Assembly: GCA_028023455.1 (NCBI GenBank)
Contig: JAQFVV010012510.1
Location: 3,887,420-3,951,419 of the forward strand
Direction of reading: 5' to 3'
Source: Epiperipatus broadwayi
Taxonomy: Eukaryota; Onychophora; Udeonychophora; Euonychophora; Peripatidae
Length of the DNA: 64,000 bases
Shown here: piece by piece, positions 49,360-60,989 of the stretch
How positions within the stretch are numbered: position 1 is the stretch's first letter
Layout: the number at the start of each line of letters is the position of its first letter
Position numbers and translations under genes: made by a program
Notes under the pieces: model-generated
Databases searched by the model: none
What the model saw: only the letters and a program-made list of their open reading frames with translations
What the model was told of the DNA's origin: nothing

Positions 49360-49604
49360 AAAACAGACAAAACTCTCCATACAGTAGTGCCACTCAGTGC
49401 AAACCAAGGCTCCTCACTGATGAAGGCCACAAGCCAGAAACTAGTCTGGGGATATTGGATAAGTAGGCACTAGATAGGGATTTTATGCACAAGTCTTCTG
49501 GCATCCATTGATTACTTTGGCTTGCACTGAGTGGCACTACTATATGGAGAGTTTTGCCTGTTTTAATAACAGTTATGAGCAAGCATAATAAATAGTAATC
49601 ATGT
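49360..49604 (+). mobile_element. Family A element, long form
   Basis: It begins aaaacagacaaaactctcca, continues through cttcactgatgaaggcc-like sequence (cactgatgaaggccacaagc) and the inverted arm, and ends gagttttgcctgttttaat plus the tail (agcataataaatagtaatca). It is flanked by the short 7 bp repeat gagattg (49353-49359, 49605-49611). Confidence 0.7.
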
Positions 49605-49611
49605 GAGATTG

Positions 49612-51130
49612 GTTTTATTCATAGATCAGACTAGGTATTATGTAGAATTGCAAAAGATTTTCTGTTGAAGCAGTATCATAAATCTTATTACTCTATATGC
49701 CTTACTTTATAGACTCACCATATTTTTTGATAAAAGTTTATTCTTGATATTATTTCTAAACAGTTGAAAAACTCTCCATATAAAGTATTTATATTTTTTA
49801 AAAAAAATTTATAACACTGCTTATTTTGTTAAATTATTGCAACAAATAAATGAAGATATAATTATTTATTTAGTAGGAAATGTCAGTTATTCAACTGCCA
49901 ATCAGAGACAAGAACCATTTGAAATTTACCAATTGAACTTGCAGTGCTTATATTGATGTCATTCTTGTTTAGTATAATTTACTATATTCTTCCAATATAA
50001 TTCTGAAATGCAAAACACAAAATATAAAGTATTTCCAAAATTAAATAAAAATGTGACAAGTAACCATTCTCTTATAAAACCATAGTTGGTCTAGTTCTCA
50101 GGGACAAGATAGAGCAACTTAAAATATTTTTTTGTCATGTTTTCAGTCAGGATTTAAACCAAGAACCTGCATTTCATTTTATTATTATACTATAATATTG
50201 GTCAGAAATCATTATTTGGAGGTCTTATTTTTAATTTAAATAATGTCACTTTTTAAATAAATTAAAACAGAATCAAGTATTAGAAAATTAGTAGACTCTA
50301 TTTTGTCATATAAGGCATCTAGTTATTTATTCATGACTCAATGTATCATACTTCTTGTAAATCAATCAAAATTAAATCTAGTTTTTATATAATTTATTTA
50401 GCTAACATTAGCATTATATAATTGACCTTTATATTTCTATTCTATAACCAAGACTGAATAAATGTTTACTATGTATTGGTGCAGACAAACTTTCATGAAT
50501 GTTGAAGTAATTGGCTCTAATAGTCTCTCCTGTCTGAATGAAGGCAGTTAATTGGAAATTGTTTATCAGAATCTCATATTCTGTCTAATCAGAACAAATC
50601 TTATTTAAAGAAGTGTGCATGATTAAAAGCCATTTCTCTTTTAATTGATTGCAGCCTGCATTTAATTAACTTACAGATAATATGATTGTCATTTTGTAAG
50701 TTTTAAAATATTATTTATAATTTATATAAACTTATTAATTGTTTTCTTGTATGATATTTAACCCTGTTTAAGGATTGATCAAAAATGATACGAAAATTAA
50801 ATTAAATAAATCATTCTTCAAAGCCAAAAGTTGAATAATCTTTAATTTTCCCTTCATCATTATATAGTTGATTATTGTGATAAATGTATTTAAATTATTT
50901 TTTTTTTAAATTTCTTTAAGATCCCATATTCACATATCTTTTATGTAAACTTTAGGTAATATATAAAAAAAATGAGTGAATGAAAGTTGTTATCTTTATC
51001 TTAATATACTACTAATAAAAAATAATACTATAGTTAGTCACTTAAAATATCACAATTCTGACTCTTAATCTCTTTTTTTGTGTGTGTGTGTTTAATTTCT
51101 TTTTTCAATTTTTTTAATTTTATAATTTAA
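49612..51130. other. Intronic AT-rich sequence
   Basis: No supported feature, apart from an isolated 20 bp echo of family A (aaaactctccatata near 49767). Confidence 0.35.
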
Positions 51131-51316
51131 CCACTTTACTTTGAACACTTTTTAGTAAAAACTTTTTGTATACACAATTTTATGTTTCGACTGTTCTGCA
51201 GCCTTCTTCAGAATAGCTCTGAAGAAGACTGGAGGACAGTTGAAATGTACGATTGTGTATCCATATATATATATACAATAAAATATTTTTGCTAAAAAGT
51301 GTTTAAAGTAAAGTGG
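51131..51316. mobile_element. Hairpin element resembling Penelope-type ends
   Basis: ccactttactttgaacactt pairs with aagtgtttaaagtaaagtgg, and cgactgttctgcagccttct pairs approximately with agaagactggaggacagttg. The core (ctgaagaagactg ... gttgaaatgta) resembles the 3' end found with Penelope-like elements. There is no coding capacity. Confidence 0.55.
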
Positions 51317-52541
51317 ATAAATTGCATTTATTACAGCAAAATAAAGAAAGTTGTGAATTTGCTTTTTATTTCTGGTAATTATAATGGTTATAGTCATTTG
51401 TGAATCACTTATAATTATGAAGGTGATGATAATGATAGCCTCCTCTATTTTGTTTTTAAATTCAACTTAAATATTGGTCAAGTCTAATGATTTTAATCAG
51501 CACATAAATGATTTTATTGACTGATCAAATACATAACATTAGGAATATAAATATATTTCACAGAATAAATGTATTTAAATATATGACCAGAATACATTGC
51601 AAGCCAGATTTTCAGAATCATTTTTAAATAATCCTAAAAATACACCTATCTTTTTGTTTTATCAATACCAATTATTTTGTCAGGTAAAAGGAGATCCTCT
51701 TCTAAGTGATTTTCAGTTTGTTATAAATAAATCAAGCATTGATACCCAAAAAGGCAGAAACTTTATATTAGCACCGATATTTGTTTTTGTATCAATTAAA
51801 CCAGCTTACATGAAATTCTAATGATTTTAATCAGCATATATTCAATCTAAATTAATATCTGAAATAGTAATTTGGTTTGATTGATATCATTAATATGAAG
51901 TTTCAATCTTTTCGGATATCAGTGCTTGATTTATTTACAATATAACAAACCACAGGTCAAATAAAAAAGCATCTCTGTTTGTATGACAAAATAGTTGATC
52001 ATTGATATGATAAAAAAGGAAGGTATATTTATAGGTTAATTTAAAAAATGATTCTTTGGAATCTGGCTTATAATGTATACTAGTAACTTATTTGGATGTA
52101 TTTGTTTCAAGAAATAGATTGGCCGAGACTTACGATAAGCCATGGACAACTGAAAAAGCAATCAAATGAACATTCAGTGAAATTAGATCTGAACTGTTCT
52201 TGAAATCTCATGATTATATTGAAATTACCATATTTTGATTATATTTTGAAATAATTTAATTCATTAGAAAAATGTAAAATACTCAGAAAAGTTGAAGAAG
52301 AGGTCAACTAGCCAAGAGAAAAATGACTTTATTATCATAGTAATGACAGAACTCCAAGAAACCAAACAAATGATATATTTTCTAGAGGAGTTCCATTCAT
52401 ATAATTTCCAGAAATGGACAAAAACTTTATACATCTAATAATAACCATATATATCGAATTTAAAACATCTGAAAAAAATTTCTTTTAAAAATTATATGTA
52501 AAGTTTAATTTAATTTTTTTAATAATATTATTATTATTTAG

Positions 52542-52787
52542 ATACAACATATCAACTGGTGAATATAATGGTTGGAGTCATGAAATTAACTCTTCGTTCA
52601 ACAAATCTCCTAATGGAGATGGATCATTACTTCCTCTTGGACCTAAATTTAATTTTCAAAACGCAACAGCATGGAAGCGAGGTTATGTATTTAAGACTAC
52701 TCCTGACTTAAAAATTTTTCCAGATATTGATTTAGTTCTCCAAATTGCTGTCAATACGGCGCAGTATGGAAGAGTTTTCCAAGATAG
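52542..52787 (+). CDS. DD3-3-like exon h
   Basis: The acceptor is ttatttag and the donor gtaagc. It completes R292 and encodes residues 293-373 (YNISTGEYNGW, then PNGDGSLLPLGP, ATAWKRGYVFKT and LQIAVNTAQYGRVFQD), ending with two bases of R374. Several sequons occur here (NIS, NSS, NAT). This is the largest exon in the window. Confidence 0.92.
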
Positions 52788-53278
52788 GTAAGCAAACCCA
52801 ATTAAGATAAATCAAATAATTCAATAAATTTAATTTTTAAAATTTATAAATAGATTATAGTCAAAAGTTTTATGTATGTTTTAAATTTTTATAAAGAACT
52901 CATTATATTATTAATGCTTAATAATAAAAAGAAATTATTGAAATTTATATCTCTAATTATAGTGTAGCTAAGATAAATTGTGTTAAGGGATTGGATAGCA
53001 ATATCAAACTGTCTCTTCAGTCATTAAGTATTGTTACTTGGTCATATGCTCTATTGCTTAATTTGCTCAATCTAATTACATGTTTAAAGAAATAAGATTA
53101 CCTAAAGTGTAAAGTGTTTCAAATTATTCTATTTTTATCTAATTATTTCATTTACATAGCATTGACTATGTATGCAATGTAAAAAAGGTAACATGAAGGT
53201 TTATTGCGTTCTTTATACTAATTATTTCATTTATTTATTTATAGAGGCTTTTTTTTTTAATGAATTGTTTTGTTTTAG

Positions 53279-53449
53279 ATCCCATGTTTTTTCAATAAAG
53301 AAGCGGCCACTAGAATTATCTAATGGAGTGATTTACAATGTTAATGTCAGAGGGAAAAGAGGCAACATTGTACAAGTTTACCCTGCAGTGGAATATGATT
53401 TTGTACCAGATGATCTGGCTATCTCCAAGGAAGATTATATTCATTTTCA
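53279..53449 (+). CDS. DD3-3-like exon i
   Basis: The acceptor is ttgttttag and the donor gtcagt, after a 491 bp intron. It completes R374 and encodes residues 375-430: SHVFSIKKRP, then YNVNVRGKRGNIVQVYPAVEYDF and YIHFQ at the edge. The RGKRGNIVQVYPAVEYDF type segment is a family hallmark. An open frame continues past the donor into the intron, but family continuity requires splicing at 53449/53450. Confidence 0.92.
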
Positions 53450-54640
53450 GTCAGTAATTTGTTTGATTCTTTTTTATAAAAATATATTTATAAGTGAATT
53501 CTGAAAATTGATTATTTATATGTTAATTTACATATATGATTATATATATATACACATTGGCTAACTTTTCTTAGACAAATTGTGATTAAATTATAAGCAC
53601 TAGAAACACCACTAAATAAGAAAAGCTTCAGCGTAAAAGTTTATTATGATTTTATGCTTAGCCACTTTTGATATCTTGGTCTTGATATCATATTCTTAGC
53701 AATGACTGGTAGACATGAGGGGAGTAGGTATAAGGTAAATTTATGTAAATGTATACAAATAAATTAAATGGCCCATTTTTAGGGGGAAGCCAGATTCCTT
53801 TTTATTTATAGAGTTTGGATTATTAGCGATGTGCCATGTCTCCACTTAGAATCATTTCTCTCGATGCACACGACACTGGCTGATAGAGTTTATTTTGGTT
53901 CTCCAGAAATATGGATTTGTGTTTTAGATTGCTCTAGCCTTTTTATAGAGATATTGAAGTTGTGAAGCTTGACGTGTGATTCTCCAAAGTAAACTGCTTT
54001 GCAGCCGATTTGAGTGCAGGCAATCTTGTAAACAGTATGGGAGTATTTTCGGTGGAAAGTTTTTCTTTGGAATTATTGATCATTCTATTTAGCATTCCTA
54101 GTGCTTATAATTAATATATAATTATGTATTTCCAATTATTTATATAGCAATGAGTAATTCAACTTAATTTCAGATGTTTAGCAACTGCTAAAAATTCCTG
54201 AGTTTTATTTAATTTTTTTTTGTGTCATTTTAAATCTCTTTTAAATTAATTTTTCAAATATATTTATATTAAACAGTAACAAAAAAGCAAAATAATTTTT
54301 GATATTTAACTAAAGTTTACTGGAAAATCATTATTTCTGATGCAGTATTTTTTTTTTTTTTGAAACAAGAAGTCCATTTAAATAAAAAAAGAAGTTTGAA
54401 AGGAGACTCAAAATATATTTGATAAATTATAATGCATGGAAAATAAGAGTTTTCAAATGTTTTTTTACATTTATTTTCATTATACTTCCAAAATATGGAT
54501 TTAGTATTTCAAAACGGATTTGATTCTAATTAAAATCTTATACATAACAATATAGATAGATAGATATGTGTGTACACCTTTCTCTCTTATTATTAAAATA
54601 TATGATAGACATCTAAATATATGACTAGTTAAAAGTGTTA
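53450..54640. other. Intronic sequence after exon i
   Basis: The exon i frame runs on into the intron to 53504 before a stop; this is read-through of no clear meaning. The rest is AT-rich with no recognised element. Confidence 0.4.
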
Positions 54641-54651
54641 TTATATGGACA

Positions 54652-54924
54652 TTTGCCCTGCATGGTTTGGCGCAGTTGATAGAGTATCATATTTGGGATT
54701 GGGAGAGTCCAGGATTGATTCTGGTGTTTGCAGGTCTGGCGCTCCAACTTCTTATGAACTCCTGAGCAATAAAGCCATATGCCTTTTTTACCCTGCTGGT
54801 TTGACGCAGTTGGTAGAACAGCCAACTTGAGGATCGGGGATCCCAGGATTGATTCTGGCACTCACAGGTCTAACATCTGAACTTCTTATGAACGCCTGAG
54901 CAATGAAATCATATGCCTGTTTTT
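54652..54924 (+). mobile_element. Dimeric tRNA-derived SINE
   Basis: Two head-to-tail units (about 54657-54785 and 54790-54920) share tggtttg-cgcagttg-tag (A box), ggattgattctgg (B box), acttcttatgaac and cctgagcaat-aa. The first is followed by a short T-rich linker and the second ends in a T run. The pair as a whole is bounded by the 11 bp repeat ttatatggaca (54641-54651, 54925-54935). No duplication separates the two units, so they appear to have inserted as one dimer. Confidence 0.8.
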
Positions 54925-55689
54925 TTATATGGACAGTCAATTTATTCCACTAAGAAGAATGTTAGGCAAGAACTAAAGATTCTCAAATTAGTTTTTAATC
55001 TAGAAAAATAAAAATTCTCTCAGATTGTTTACGAAACTTCTATTTAATGCTCAAGTGTTTCTTGATTTGAGCAACTGAAAGTACAATAAATGATAAAGTC
55101 CTCTCGTAAATTTAAACGGTGCCTGTAAACAACTACAAGTAGATTAGCAATTAACAAATGTGTTTTTTAGATGGGAACTTCTGAAATAAGTATAAAAAAA
55201 TCATTTGGTTATTTAGAAAATAATTTTTTTATTTCAAAAAGATAAAGAGCAACATATAAAAATATTTAAAATTCTTGCTTTCTGAGTCAGAATTATGAAT
55301 ATCATCTTGGCAGTTTAATGATTTAGATACATTAATATAAATGAGTAACAAGATAATATTACAACTAACTAAGATCTTTCCATTTATTATTTTTTAACTG
55401 CTCTTATTTTTATTATTAAAGTTTATTATTATATTCATTAAATCATTTTTTTTTATTTGTGTATACTCTTTAATTGTATTTTAATGATAGTGCTTTTATT
55501 TTATATCAAAACGAAGTATCATATATACGTTGTATATACGTCAAATGGTCAAACTTCAGTCTTAAAAAATTTGTTCATAATATTGTCTTCTTTATAAAAT
55601 TTTAAATAATCAGTCTTAAACAAAATTAAAATAGACAACTAAAAATAAATAAAAATTTATTTAACAATCACTACCAAGTATTCTATATG

Positions 55690-55985
55690 GCTAGTTTACA
55701 AAATTAATGGTGACCATTGCAATATGATATATATAGGTCAGACAGGAAAGACTGCCATTGAAAGAGGTAAGGGGCATGGCAGGTCAATTAATAGAAAGAA
55801 TACAAAATCAAGGCCACATATTTATTTTTTGAATACCATCATAGAATGAATTATGAAAAGAATATTCAAGTAATAAAATATATTAAATGCTAGGAAGGAA
55901 GGAAATGTTTTGAAATTTTATATATTCAAGAAAATTTAAATATGTAAATATGGTTAAAATCCCAGTACAAATAGGGGGTACTGGA
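55690..55985 (+). pseudogene. Penelope-like element: GIY-YIG endonuclease remnant
   Basis: The plus-strand reading gives YKINGDHCNMIYIGQTGKTA, then ERGKGHGRSINRKN. After frame changes it gives HRMNYEKNIQVIKYI and EGNVLKFYIQENLNM-like sequence. The C-x-x-x-Y-I-G-Q-T and R-x-x-x-H spacing is that of the GIY-YIG nuclease at the C-terminus of Penelope-like retroelement proteins. No reverse transcriptase domain is visible upstream, so the copy is 5'-truncated, and it is frameshifted. Downstream sequence to about 57010 may be its 3' untranslated end. Confidence 0.7.
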
Positions 55986-56473
55986 CATTGTCAGATTATT
56001 GGAAATTTTAGAGTTATAATTAAAATATTATTTTTGTAGATTGTTTTGTGAATTGGTGGGGGTGGGGGGTTGTAATAGGTTTCTAAATTTTTTCATTTAT
56101 ATATATATTTATGTTTATTTGTAGTTTAATGTAAATAATGTTGACTGGGTGGAGTTGCTATAGAATATAATAGTGAAAAATGAAACATCTTGATAAGCTT
56201 CCAATACGGAACAAAAGCTTTGTTTGATGTTAAAGTAAATTTTTATTTATTTTTAATTGTCTATTACAGTCTTGTTTTTAAGATAGATTATTTTAACATA
56301 CAGTTTATATGTATACCCATGATTTTTGAATGGGAAATTTCATATTTAATTATTGAATTTTTAACTAATAATACTATCTGCATTTAAATGTTTCTTGAAA
56401 GAGACATTAGTTTACTATAGTTCTTCACTGCTGTATTTTACAGCTCATCAGAAACTTTTCTATCCATGTAGAT

Positions 56474-56941
56474 CAGGGGTGGGCAATTGTTTTGGCTAGG
56501 GGGCCTCAGAAGTTGGCAAAGGGCTGCATCAGGGGCCACTTTGTGGAAACGAAGGGCCACACTTTTTTTTCATGACACAATAAACACATTACTTTATTCC
56601 CTGTATTACCAAAGAAATATTTGTTTGTCCATTCTTCATTAAACACATGACATTCATCACTGATTTTCGGTGGTTCATGGTTTCACTAACGTTGGAAATG
56701 TATATATTTGCTAATGCAAAGACAAAATTGAAATTAACCAGATCAACTGGAAAAGCACTGCACATTGTATCTACACTGTGTATATGTATTGACGTGGCCA
56801 TCTAGGGAAAATACAAGATGAATCTTTGTTCACGCAAGAAAATCTCAGTTCAAGGCAGATTCTTCTGATTGTCTTGGTGGGCCAAATATAAACTCTTAGT
56901 GGGCTGCATGTGGCCCTCGGGCCACTATTTTCCCACCCCTG
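56474..56941. mobile_element. hAT-type non-autonomous element
   Basis: The ends are caggggtgggcaattgtttt and the inverse ttttcccacccctg. The adjoining ggctaggggg / ccctcgggcc and gggccaca-type motifs are typical of hAT MITEs. The 8 bp atgtagat is duplicated exactly at both ends (56466-56473, 56942-56949). The minus-strand 70-codon frame inside is not transposase-like. It is inserted downstream of the Penelope-like remnant, probably in its 3' region. Confidence 0.85.
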
Positions 56942-57109
56942 ATGTAGATGATAGCAGTACTCTGAAAAAGAGGAATAAAAGATATAGTTGATATTTCAAA
57001 TGTGATCCCAGCATATTTTTTCATCACTATTCTATAGCAATGAATAATAAATGGCTCATAATTAAGTAATGAAAATTTTCTTTATTTTTTTAGGAAAATA
57101 ATAGATATA

Positions 57110-57330
57110 TTTATTAAGGTTATTATGGTGAAGGGGTTAGTTCATCCATCTGCTATATGGTCTGGGATTTGAGTCCAAATGAATGACCTTTTGCCATTTT
57201 TTTAATATCACACCCAGTCTTAAGATCTCTCTTTCAGATAACTAACCATAGCCATTGGGAATAACCAACCAATATTGGTTGATAAACATGAGTATTAAAC
57301 TAGACAATAAAAGATCTAAGATTAATGTGG
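57110..57330 (+). repeat. Possible tRNA-like SINE
   Basis: ggtgaaggggttagttcatc and gggatttgagtccaaat are spaced like worn A and B boxes. The later part loosely resembles 20640-20690. No duplication was found. Confidence 0.35.
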
Positions 57331-57434
57331 ATTAATCTGAATGAATGTCAGTCAATGCGTTTTCTTGATTTATTTGTAATACAATGTAGCTTTCATTTAT
57401 AAAATGATAAAAATCTTATTTTTTTTGTTTTGCT

Positions 57435-57800
57435 CTGTTGTTTTTTTTTTTTTTTTTTATTTTTTGTGATGGAAAGCAAACTAATCATCTAACCTTCAAG
57501 GGACTCTCTCTGGTGGGTGGTACTGAAATAAACACCTATCACAATTTTACCCCTACTCTTATATTTAAAATCCCTCTTAAATCCAGAGAGCAGAAAATCT
57601 TGGAAATATCAATTGGTAGAGAAAAAAAAAAAAAAAAAAAAATAAAAAAAACAAAAAAATCAATTAATAAATTAATATTTATTAATTATTAAATTTGAAG
57701 ATTGAAAATAAAAAAATAAAAAAAAAAAAAAAATAAAAAAAAAAAAATAAAAAAAAAACAAAGTTTATATCAGATAAAAAAAAAAAAAAAAAATATTTTA
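57435..57800. repeat. Poly-T and A-rich low-complexity tracts
   Basis: A T run near 57441-57460 is followed at 57620-57795 by long A runs broken by single T or C bases. The open frame here is an artefact of low complexity. Confidence 0.8.
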
Positions 57801-59052
57801 ATAATTATTAAATATTAATTTTATTTATATTTTTTTTTATATTTGGATGTTTAATATTATACTTGCCAAAACTTTACACTAATATTAGATCATTGTGATA
57901 CTTTAATAATTACGTTATGTTTATCAAGATGTGCACACATATATGCTTCACTTTTGGATTAAACAAACAATCAATAATAAACCAACCTTAATCCACTATA
58001 AATGTTCACACATGCAGGTCGTTTCAAAATTGAACTTATATACTATGTATTTGATCCAATATCACTTAAAATAGAACAGCACTAAGTAGACCTCAGAGTC
58101 ACCCATATTGTAAAGCAAAACAAATATATAATTCATGGGGAGAAATGTCTACCCAATGCAAAACACAATCAACTGAGAGTACCTCAAATGAATCATATAT
58201 AGATCACAGGGAGTCAAGCAAACATATAATAAATTTATGTGTGGTGGATAAATACCGAGAATCCCTATAGACAATGCACACATATACATGTACCACTTTT
58301 TAATTTCATACACGTGAAGCAAAAATCAGCTTATCAAACGATTTATATGGATACATGCATTTTGCATTAAACACACATATATATACATTAATGATTTTTA
58401 AATATCTTCAGAGACACTAAATTAATTATTAAATATAAACTATAAAAAAAAAATTCTCTTTTTAAAACTTTTTTTTTATTTAAAACTTTTCTTTAAAAGC
58501 AACATTGACGTAAAACTACCTTGTGATTAATAACAATAGCAGAAGTGATTTTCTTTTTCTTTTTTTTAAAATTAAAACTTTACAAGGGAAAAAGAAAACT
58601 AAACTTTAAGAAACAAACTCTTCTATCTAGACTAAAGCTACCATGCTATATCAGATACACCAAGTTAATTAAGGTATTATAACGTATAAACATTTAAAAA
58701 AGTAATTTTATATAATAAATAAATATTTGAAATTTCATAATTTAAATGTTAATTATTACTGGCTTGTTGGTAATATAAGTATATGTTTTATGTAATAGTT
58801 ATAAATAAAAGATTGTGAAGAAGTTATTATTTTCCAGAAAAGTCGAATTTTATATATACATGTGCAAATGGCGCTCCGTAATAGTTTCCATGTGAAGTCT
58901 CTTCATTTATCATTTTTTTAATCTTGTAGAGAGCTGTCAAATTTTTCTTCCAGGTTAAGAAGTGTGGCTGTTGTCCATACTTGATGATAGTTATCTTTAA
59001 CAATGGACAAACATAAATTTGTCCATAATGTGTTTTCAAGCAATTAATAATG
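57801..59052. other. Intronic AT-rich sequence; unassigned minus-strand frame
   Basis: A 70-codon minus-strand frame at 58827-59039 (ends GAPFAHVYIKFDFSGK) has a more protein-like composition than its surroundings. It has no recognised domain or splice context. It could be a retroposed gene fragment. Confidence 0.3.
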
Positions 59053-59262
59053 ATTCCAACCTAATTGAAATAAAACAACTGTATAAAAATATTTTTTTTA
59101 TTGAACTGGTTTTCACCCTCTATTAGGGCCTTTTCTAATATATGATGAAAACCGGTTCACCCTCTATTTGAAAAGCCTTTTCTAATATATGATGAAAACC
59201 GGTTCAATAATAAAGAAAATATTTATTTTTATATAATTGTTTTGTTTCAATTGTGTTGGAAT
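59053..59262. mobile_element. Foldback with internal tandem duplication
   Basis: attccaacctaattgaaata at the left pairs approximately with tttcaattgtgttggaat at the right, and ttgaactggttttcacc pairs with gatgaaaaccggttcaa. Inside, a unit of about 50 bp (accctctatt, ttttctaatatatgatgaaa, accggtt) is present twice in tandem (about 59110-59205). Confidence 0.65.
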
Positions 59263-60985
59263 AACTATTGATGATAGCATGTTATTAGCTCAAACTTAGC
59301 AAACAAAGTTGAATATTTACTGGCTATGGGCTAAATACTGCAGGAGTGCAGTTCATTTCCCCGCTGTTTACCATAGGTGGTTATTAACTTCAGGTAAAGA
59401 TTCAGGATATTTCACGCTAAGCAGGCAAAAGCAATAATCACAAGAAGAAACATCGTCAATGACAAATAGAAACAGAATGACCAGAATAATTCTGAGCTGG
59501 TCTTTTTATATTATTGACTTTTTTGATTAACAAGCCCACTCGTTTACCAATTTTTTTAATTAACAAACTCGCTCATTTACCAAACTCCTTAATTAACAAC
59601 ACCTTTAATATTTTTATTCATTCAGTTTACAAAAAAAAATAATAAATAAATCTGCTTGTTTATATGACACTTAAAATATTATTAATTTGAAGTCCACCAT
59701 TTTCAAAATCAGGAACAAGGCTTTAAAAAAAAAAAAATGAAAAAATTGAGAAAAGTTTTGTAGATTATTATTAAGTATTGTTTCTGTAATGTAAATTCTA
59801 AACGGATTTATTTGAAATAAATGAATTTCTTTATTTTTTTTTTTAAATTGAAACAAAATTGACATAAATTAATTACATATGCAGATGTTTAGCAATGTGT
59901 ACTTATGTAATACAAACATATATTTAAAAAAAAATAGAATGGGTTGAAATTTGATTTACAATTTGCCAATTGCTACATTTACAAAATAAATTAGAGATTG
60001 AGCTAGAAAAGTACTATATCAGTATATGTAACAATTTTTTACAGACGTTTAAATGTAAATATTAACATTAAATATATTTCAGTTATGATGAAATATATCT
60101 AAATGAATATATCAAAATTACCATTATAGTTTCAATATTTACATCAACTTATAAATGTATTTTAAGTATGTTTAAACCATCCACTAAACTATGAACTCAT
60201 ATAAATTAAGTCATCTGAAAGAGATAAATGACTTCTTAAGATGCATTGCATTGTCTTGCATATGGGTTAATATGTTCAATATTTATCTGAAGTGGATGGT
60301 ATCAAAGTTGTGAGTTCAGAAAGTTTAGCATTTGAAAATCAAATTGTAATAATATATCTATAGCTCAAATCCAAATAAAGTTTAAATTGTATAGCATTGC
60401 ATGGGGTTCTTTTTAAGTGTTAGTGTATGTTGCATATTCCTAACCTGGTTTTCATAAGGTTTTTTATCCATAAAGTAATAGTTATATCCATTATTTTACA
60501 CTGCATTATCCAGTGATATTGCTACAAAAGCCTCTACTGAAATTGTTCAGTATTCTGAAAAATTGATTATGCATAATGTAATTCTTATAAGTATTCTGTA
60601 AATCATCACCTTCCCTTAGATTGGTTATCGAAGTGCCCAAGTTTGTTGAATAACTAAAGGACTTTCCCAAAATGCTTTTAAATTTTCAAAAAGTTGCACT
60701 TTATATAGTTGGCAACTAATTTTTTATTTGTTAGATTTGTACTTGATAATTATTATCACCCTGATAAGAATTCACTGCAGACTTATTATATTTAGGTTCA
60801 AATTCTGTACATTATATAACATTGTGGCTTATTGTAATTAATTTATTTAGGAAAGAAACACAATCACCAATAGACAATTGATAAACATTGTATTGTTTTC
60901 ATGATTCTTCTGTGTAATAATGCTAAGGAGTTTTTTATGCTATAGTATATTAAAAGCTGTTTTATATGTATATATATATAAAATT
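59263..60985. other. Intronic AT-rich sequence
   Basis: Nothing recognisable was found in this stretch. Confidence 0.4.
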
Positions 60986-60989
60986 GTAT

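Noticed and set aside
50130-50190. tRNA-like B box on the minus strand (ggttcttggtttaaatcc)
   Set aside because: There is no matching A box, no body shared with other repeats and no duplication.
53450-53504. Extension of exon i to the stop at 53504 as a true C-terminus
   Set aside because: The family continues with WTGSN, which exon j supplies in the right phase, and a good gtcagt donor is present at 53450.
57438-57692. 84-codon frame rich in Phe and Lys
   Set aside because: It is made of poly-T and poly-A low-complexity sequence.
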